Part shown: positions 58,312 through 63,054 of the stretch, piece by piece | How positions within the stretch are numbered: the stretch's first letter is position 1 | Layout of the letters: each line of letters begins with the position of its first letter | Source: a virus | Virus record (IMG/VR): IMGVR_UViG_3300030108_005325 | Coordinates: 1 to 63,054 of that record | Length of the DNA: 63,054 bases | Strand: one strand, 5' to 3' | The notes under the pieces: generated by a model | Seen by the model: the letters and a program-made list of their open reading frames with translations, nothing else | What the model was told of the DNA's origin: nothing | Database searches by the model: none | Translations under genes and position numbers: made by a program

Positions 58312-60041
58312 TGATCATTTTTAAAAAGATAAGATACAAGAATTTTTTAAGCACAGGTAATCATTTTAACGAGATAGATTTTCAACAAAACCATACAAAC
58401 CTTATCATAGGTACAAATGGTGCAGGAAAGTCAACGATGTTAGATGCTTTGACATTTGGATTGTTTAATAAATCCTTTCGTCAAATTAAAAAATCACAAC
58501 TCATCAATGCCACAAATGAAAAAGATTGTGTTGTTGAGGTTGAGTTTTCTGTCAATAGTCGTGACTACTTAGTTCGTAGAGGAATCAAACCAAATTTATT
58601 TGATATCGAGGTCAATGGTAATCCATTACATAAAGAATCTGATGATCGTGCAAATCAAAGAATCTTAGAAGAGAGTATTTTAAAAGTAAATTATAAGTCA
58701 TTCACACAAATCGTCATACTGGGAAGTAGTACATTTGTTCCATTCATGCAATTATCTACGACGAATCGTAGAGATGTGATTGAGGATTTGTTAGATATAC
58801 GAATATTCTCAGTGATGAATAATTTGATTAAGGATAATATTCGCACAAAGAAAGAACAAATTAAATCATTGGATTTGAAGAAAGAGAATCTCAAAGACAA
58901 GATTGAACTGCAAAATAATTTAATTCAAAAACTCTCTGATCAGGGAAAGGAAAAAATTAAATCAAATCATGATAAGATAAATGAATTGTTATCTGAGTCA
59001 GATAATTGTGTGTCTGCGAATGAAGATTTAGAACTTGAGGTAACTGGTCTTATCGAGGATCAGGAAAAGTTTGTAGGTGCTGACAAGAAACTGTCCAAAC
59101 TGAACAACTTTAAAGGACAGATTTCGAATAAGGTATCTACGATTACAAAAGAACATAAGTTTTTCACAGATAATACGGTTTGTCCCACCTGTACACAACC
59201 GATAGAAGAATCATTTCGGTTAAATAAAATTGCTGACGTTCAAACTAAAGCGAGGGAACTTAAAAAAGGTTTCAATGACCTTGAAGAATCCATCAAGACC
59301 GAACAAGACCGAGAACGTCAATTCAAAAAACTATCAAAGGAGATTACGAAACTCAACCATGACATTTCTCAAAACAATACTCACATCTCTCTCAACCAGA
59401 GACAGATCAGAGATCTTGAATCAGAAATTCAAACTATTACCAAACAATTTAAAGACAGAAATATTGAGAATGAGAAATTAGAAGAGTTTAAAAGCAGTCT
59501 AAACACCACCATTGATGAACTATCGGTCAAGAGGCAAGACATTTATCATTATGACTTTGCATATTCACTTTTGAAAGACGATGGTGTTAAGACTAAAATA
59601 ATCAAAAAATACCTTCCATACATCAATGCACAAGTCAATCGTTACTTGCAGATGATGGATTTCTATATTAACTTTACTCTTGATGAAGAGTTTAGTGAAA
59701 CAGTGAAATCTCCAATACATGAAGACTTTTCATATTCATCTTTTAGTGAAGGTGAAAAGATGCGTATTGATTTGGCATTGCTATTCACTTGGAGAGAAGT
59801 TGCCAGAGTCAAGAACTCTGTCAATACAAATCTACTAATCATGGATGAGGTATTTGATAGTTCACTTGATGGTTTTGGAACTGATGAGTTTCTCAAGATT
59901 ATCAAGTTTGTTATTCGTGATGCAAATATATTTGTTATCTCCCACAAGTCTGACCTACATGATAAGTTCGACAGTGTGATTAAGTTTGATAAATTGAGAG
60001 GTTTCTCATCCATCGTCTCACAAGAATCCAGAAAATCTTAG
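58311..60041 (+). CDS. gp46: Recombination nuclease subunit gp46 (Rad50-like ATPase)
   Basis: 576 residues (T4 560). Walker A G-T-N-G-A-G-K-S (34-41), Q-loop region S-F-T-Q-I-V (about 126-131). Coiled-coil arms lead to the zinc hook C291-P-T-C294. ABC signature F-S-E-G-E-K (about 478-483) and Walker B L-L-I-M-D-E (about 508-513) follow. Complete SMC-type ATPase, partner of gp47. Last gene of the 55-47-46 operon. Confidence 0.95.
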   Translation: MIIFKKIRYKNFLSTGNHFNEIDFQQNHTNLIIGTNGAGKSTMLDALTFGLFNKSFRQIKKSQLINATNEKDCVVEVEFSVNSRDYLVRRGIKPNLFDIEVNGNPLHKESDDRANQRILEESILKVNYKSFTQIVILGSSTFVPFMQLSTTNRRDVIEDLLDIRIFSVMNNLIKDNIRTKKEQIKSLDLKKENLKDKIELQNNLIQKLSDQGKEKIKSNHDKINELLSESDNCVSANEDLELEVTGLIEDQEKFVGADKKLSKLNNFKGQISNKVSTITKEHKFFTDNTVCPTCTQPIEESFRLNKIADVQTKARELKKGFNDLEESIKTEQDRERQFKKLSKEITKLNHDISQNNTHISLNQRQIRDLESEIQTITKQFKDRNIENEKLEEFKSSLNTTIDELSVKRQDIYHYDFAYSLLKDDGVKTKIIKKYLPYINAQVNRYLQMMDFYINFTLDEEFSETVKSPIHEDFSYSSFSEGEKMRIDLALLFTWREVARVKNSVNTNLLIMDEVFDSSLDGFGTDEFLKIIKFVIRDANIFVISHKSDLHDKFDSVIKFDKLRGFSSIVSQESRKS

Positions 60042-60063
60042 TACAAAAATTACAAAAAACAAA

Positions 60064-60333
60064 ATGATCCCATTTTTAATAACAACATCAAGTTTCCTTA
60101 ACTTCGCTTTCTACATCTATGCAATCGGATTTGTGGTTGCATTAATATTAGAACAAGTGGTAAGACCAACAGGAAATGAAAGAAATATTTTTATAGTAGA
60201 GACGAATCGAAAGTATCTTTGGAAACAGACATGGATCATAAATATTCTTTGGTTCTTTACTAACATAAGTTTATATTTGGTATCAAGAAACATGCAACCG
60301 GTTACAGATAATTTTTGGCAAGGAGGATTATGA
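60064..60333 (+). CDS. Two-pass membrane protein (89 aa)
   Basis: Hydrophobic segments at about 5-31 (F-L-N-F-A-F-Y-I-Y-A-I-G-F-V-V) and 57-75 (W-I-I-N-I-L-W-F-F-T-N-I) flank a charged loop with P-T-G-N-E-R-N. No signal peptide cleavage site is obvious. Inner-membrane insertion is likely; function unknown. An AGGAGG at its 3' end is the ribosome site of the next gene, which overlaps by 4 nt. Confidence 0.7.
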   Translation: MIPFLITTSSFLNFAFYIYAIGFVVALILEQVVRPTGNERNIFIVETNRKYLWKQTWIINILWFFTNISLYLVSRNMQPVTDNFWQGGL

Positions 60334-60536
60334 CAATACCAAACTGGCAACATCACTCCAAGAAGGAGAAAAAACGAAAACTTAAACCACAAGCTCTACG
60401 TTCTGCAAGAGAAAGACGTAGACAGTTGATAAAGTGTCTACTTAACCCTGCCAACGGTAGGGTTTCTTTGTATAATGAGTATATCAGACAGAGATCCAAT
60501 GACAATCAAACACGAAATCAAATCACAACTTGCTAA
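60330..60536 (+). CDS. Small very basic protein (68 aa)
   Basis: Start in an ATGA overlap after AAGGAGG. The first 35 residues are rich in Lys/Arg (K-K-E-K-K-R-K-L-K-P-Q-A-L-R, E-R-R-R-Q) after I-P-N-W-Q-H-H. This N-terminal type occurs in cyanophages as I recall. The C-terminal third is read through the hairpin and promoter of the following cassette and overlaps the next gene, so the natural end may be variable. Nucleic-acid binding is plausible. Confidence 0.6.
   Translation: MTIPNWQHHSKKEKKRKLKPQALRSARERRRQLIKCLLNPANGRVSLYNEYIRQRSNDNQTRNQITTC
60444..60498 (+). promoter_or_regulatory. Hairpin-promoter cassette 9
   Basis: AACCCTGCC(aac)GGTAGGGTT (60444-60464, nine pairs with one G-U), then TATAAT (60471-60476), GAGTATATCAGACAGAG and an ATG 28 nt after the -10. 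The same design as in the 1-8.8 kb accessory region, but 50 kb away and in front of a large enzyme-like gene. -35 candidate CTGCCA at 17 nt. Confidence 0.6.
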
Positions 60537-62667
60537 ATTACTTGCTACCGAAGACTTAGTTGTAGAGCACAAGAAAGTTGAGACAGCACAGTTCAACGTA
60601 CAATCAAGAGTTTTGACACTACCAACATGGGAGAATACAACTGATGATGTGATTGATATGTTAGTGAGTCACGAAGTTGGACATGCACTCTACACACCAG
60701 ACAGAGAGTGGTGGAAAGATTATCAGATGAATCCTTCAATCGTAAATATTGTTGAGGATGCTCGTATTGAGAAGTTGATGAAAAGACGTTATGAAGGTAT
60801 TGCAAAAACATTTTTCAAAGGATATACAGAGTTACACAAGAAAGATTTTTTCCAAGTCAAGCAAAAAGATATCTCTGAGATGAATCTTCTTGACAGAATC
60901 AATCTTCAGTTCAAGATTGGAACACACTACAACATTCCTTTCTCAACAGATGAAATGTTCTATGTCAATAAAGTTTCTTTATGTGAAACATTTGATGAAG
61001 TATTAGAAGTATCAAAACAAATATTTGATTATGTTTTAGGTGAGTTAGAGAAGAAGAAAGAAGAAGAAGAGCAACAACAACAATCTCAACAATCAATGCC
61101 TTTCTCTGAAAATTCTGGAGATGGTGAACCTACACCTTGGGATGATTGGGATGATGAAGATGCAGAAGATGATGAAGATGCTGATGAAGAAGGAGAAGCA
61201 CCTGTTCAAGTTAAAACACAAATGGGTGGCACTGGTTCTCAATCCATTGACCTATCAGAAGAAGTTGTATCAGAAACTGCTGAGAGTTTAGAGGAAGCAC
61301 TTAAGAATCTTGCAAATACTCAAGGTAGAGAAAATGTTTATCTTGAACTACCTAAGTTAGATATTGATGAACTTATTATTGATAATGAACTTATTCACAA
61401 TCTATGTAAAACTGCAGTATCTGAGATACCTGAGAATGATTCTGAAATGCCTGAACTGTATTCAATGGCAAACTTTATTGAAGAGTGTAAAGTAGATTTT
61501 GTTAAGTTCAAAAGATCTGCACAGAAAGAAGTTAACTATCTTGTCAAAGAGTTTGAGTGTAAGAAATCTGCAGGTGCGTATGCTCGTGCTACTACAAGTC
61601 GTACCGGTGTTCTTGATACAAGTAATCTTGTTAACTACAAATTTAGTGAGGACTTATTCAAGAAAGTCACTCTATTACCTGATGGTAAGAATCATGGATT
61701 AGTATTCATTCTTGATTGGTCTGGTTCAATGTCAACAGTGATGGAGGATACAATCAAACAGTTATACAATCTTCTATGGTTCTGTAAGAAGATTCAAATA
61801 CCATTTGAGGTATATGCTTTCACATCAAACTTTCCAAGAACATATAGTCCGGAAGGATATAGAGATGCAAAACCACTTTATGAACCAAAAGATGATTTAA
61901 TTAATATTGATAAGTATTTCAGTTTGATGAATCTATTTACAAGTAAGGTTCGTGGTAGAGAGTTAGAAGATCAAATGCTTAATATCTATCGTATAGTTAA
62001 ATCATTCAAAAACTATCATGCGAATCGTGTAGTTCCAATGGGCATGGGATTATCAGGCACACCACTTAATGAAACTATAGTTGCCTTACATTCAATACTT
62101 CCTCGATTCCAAAAACAAAATAAGTTAGAGAAAGTTAACTGTGTGATTCTAACTGATGGTGAAGGTAGTCCACTTACATATCATAAAACAGTACAGAGAG
62201 ATTGGGAAGATACACCATACATGGGTAGTAATTATATCAATGAGAGTTGTTTCTTACGCAATCGTAAAACAGGTAAGACATATCAGATGACCGATACTTG
62301 GTATCAGTTCACTCCGATTCTCCTAAAGGATATTAGTGACTCATTACCAAATGTAAACTTCATTGGTATCCGAGTGATGGATTCCAGAGACGTTGGTAGA
62401 TTCCTTCGTACGAATGATTTGGATTGTAATACTGAGGAGTATAAAGAAAAGATGAGATACTACAAGAAAAATAAATCAGTTGCAATTGAAAATGTTGGAT
62501 ACAAAGTTTACTTCGGTATGTCATCGAAAACATTATCAAGTAGTTCTGATTTTGAGGTCGAAGATGATGCAACCAAAGCACAAATCAAAAAGGCATTTAC
62601 AAAGTCATTAACTGCAAAGAAAATGAACAAACAAATCCTAAGTCGATTTGTAGAATTAATTGCCTAA
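60499..62667 (+). CDS. HEVGH metallopeptidase-VWA protein, CobT-like (722 aa)
   Basis: The start at 60499 is placed by the cassette. An in-frame ATG at 60475 lies within the -10. Residues 58-62 H-E-V-G-H form a zinc-protease motif, followed by N-I-V-E-D-A-R-I-E-K-L-M (glutamate likely the third ligand). A Gln/Glu/Asp-rich low-complexity linker follows (about 190-240). A von Willebrand A domain begins near 400 with the MIDAS D406-W-S408-G-S410-M. The combination and the acidic linker resemble CobT and DUF2201-type proteins, which work with MoxR/CobS AAA+ ATPases. No such ATPase is in this window, but cyanophages often carry a cobS-like gene. Probably a remodelling factor rather than a cobalamin enzyme. 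Confidence 0.75.
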   Translation: MTIKHEIKSQLAKLLATEDLVVEHKKVETAQFNVQSRVLTLPTWENTTDDVIDMLVSHEVGHALYTPDREWWKDYQMNPSIVNIVEDARIEKLMKRRYEGIAKTFFKGYTELHKKDFFQVKQKDISEMNLLDRINLQFKIGTHYNIPFSTDEMFYVNKVSLCETFDEVLEVSKQIFDYVLGELEKKKEEEEQQQQSQQSMPFSENSGDGEPTPWDDWDDEDAEDDEDADEEGEAPVQVKTQMGGTGSQSIDLSEEVVSETAESLEEALKNLANTQGRENVYLELPKLDIDELIIDNELIHNLCKTAVSEIPENDSEMPELYSMANFIEECKVDFVKFKRSAQKEVNYLVKEFECKKSAGAYARATTSRTGVLDTSNLVNYKFSEDLFKKVTLLPDGKNHGLVFILDWSGSMSTVMEDTIKQLYNLLWFCKKIQIPFEVYAFTSNFPRTYSPEGYRDAKPLYEPKDDLINIDKYFSLMNLFTSKVRGRELEDQMLNIYRIVKSFKNYHANRVVPMGMGLSGTPLNETIVALHSILPRFQKQNKLEKVNCVILTDGEGSPLTYHKTVQRDWEDTPYMGSNYINESCFLRNRKTGKTYQMTDTWYQFTPILLKDISDSLPNVNFIGIRVMDSRDVGRFLRTNDLDCNTEEYKEKMRYYKKNKSVAIENVGYKVYFGMSSKTLSSSSDFEVEDDATKAQIKKAFTKSLTAKKMNKQILSRFVELIA

Positions 62668-62670
62668 ATA
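62664..62670 (+). promoter_or_regulatory. Candidate late promoter
   Basis: CTAAATA overlapping the preceding stop, 20 nt before the ATG at 62691, followed by an A-run. Confidence 0.5.
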
Positions 62671-62690
62671 AAAAAAAAGTGTCAAGAGAG

Positions 62691-63054
62691 ATGAAGACGT
62701 TTCAAGAGTTTATGCAAGAGAGTAGTCTCTCTCGTATCAAGAGTAAATCTGATAAGGGTGGTATGGCCATCCTTTCAGGTTCAAGGGGTGACAAGTCGAA
62801 GAAGGAAAATAAAGCAAGGGCAAAGCAATTAGATAAAGATATTCGTGGAAAAGGTTTACCAGGTGCCACAAAGGTTACAGGATCATATGTAGAGAAAGGT
62901 AATGATGGAAAAGAAAAGAAAGTCAAAGAGAGATCTCACGTTGTTACATCTGGAAAGATGGGTAAGAGAAAATTCAAGAAGGCAGTAAAGGCACTTGGTA
63001 AAAAGTATGGACAAGACTCTGTGTTGACACAAACTAAAAAAACTGGTAGACTAC
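62691..63054 (+). CDS. Basic protein, 3'-truncated by the window edge
   Basis: 121 codons are visible. It begins M-K-T-F-Q-E-F-M-Q-E, the F-x-x-F-M-x-E start shared with the 81-aa protein at 52801. A Lys/Arg-rich body and a conserved segment K-M-G-K-R-K-F-K-K-A-V-K-A-L-G-K-K-Y-G-Q-D-S-V follow. The last motif is widespread in small phage proteins I remember without a function. Behind a late-type promoter, so probably a virion or packaged protein. Confidence 0.65.
   Translation, partial: MKTFQEFMQESSLSRIKSKSDKGGMAILSGSRGDKSKKENKARAKQLDKDIRGKGLPGATKVTGSYVEKGNDGKEKKVKERSHVVTSGKMGKRKFKKAVKALGKKYGQDSVLTQTKKTGRL

Overview
Organism. All genes recognised here lie on the + strand, are AT-rich, and overlap or abut. 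From about 12.9 kb to 60 kb they form a syntenic run of T4-type myovirus virion, recombination and late-transcription genes (25, 6, 7-like, 8, 13, 14, 15, 16, 17, 18, 19, 20, 67, 21, 22, 23, 3-like, uvsY, uvsW, 55, 47, 46). The compact order, the absence of genes 9-12 after gene 8, a DUF3110-like gene between 47 and 46, and the CobT-like peptidase/VWA gene fit a marine T4-like phage, most likely a cyanomyovirus of Prochlorococcus or Synechococcus. No host gene, tRNA, rRNA, CRISPR array or insertion sequence was recognised. The host assignment is inference. Layout. (1) 1-8.8 kb: an accessory region of about 30 tiny, mostly acidic proteins in short overlapping operons. Many operons are introduced by a recurring cassette: an RNA-type hairpin, a sigma70-like promoter, and a conserved leader placing TATAAT 28-37 nt before the start codon. 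Only an Api92/DUF1281-like protein and a Cys-rich protein are recognisable. Two gene-poor stretches lie here: 5.52-5.89 kb, ending in a cluster of CTCGAC palindromes and a consensus promoter, and 6.04-6.57 kb, with a candidate ~90 nt RNA that ends in an intrinsic terminator. (2) 8.8-12.7 kb: a ligase-fold nucleotidyltransferase-like protein, a glycosyltransferase, a small basic protein, a zinc ribbon and conserved unknowns, closed by a strong terminator. (3) 12.7-44.2 kb: baseplate, neck and packaging genes, dominated by a 12.4-kb gene (4143 aa) and a 7.5-kb gene (2506 aa). The giant protein carries, at its N-terminus, sequence resembling the C-terminal part of T4 gp7. Several thousand residues of beta-type repeats and a YHYH domain follow. 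(4) 44.2-52.8 kb: tail sheath and tube, portal, prohead core, protease, scaffold and major capsid protein, mostly behind T4-type late promoters (TAAATA core) and closed by a terminator. (5) 52.8-60.0 kb: a tail-tube-fold protein, UvsY, UvsW, an Sm-like protein, the late sigma factor gp55, and the gp47/gp46 nuclease. (6) 60.0-63.05 kb: a membrane protein, a basic protein, a HEVGH metallopeptidase-VWA protein and a truncated basic protein. How it works together. The accessory genes and gene 55 have host-sigma70-type promoters. gp55 would then direct host RNA polymerase to the TAAATA late promoters ahead of the virion genes. UvsY, UvsW and gp46/47 are the recombination-replication machinery. gp16/17 package DNA through gp20 into the gp21/22/23/67 prohead. 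gp13/14/15 join the head to the gp18/19 tail, whose baseplate is built from gp25, gp6, the gp7-like giant and gp8.
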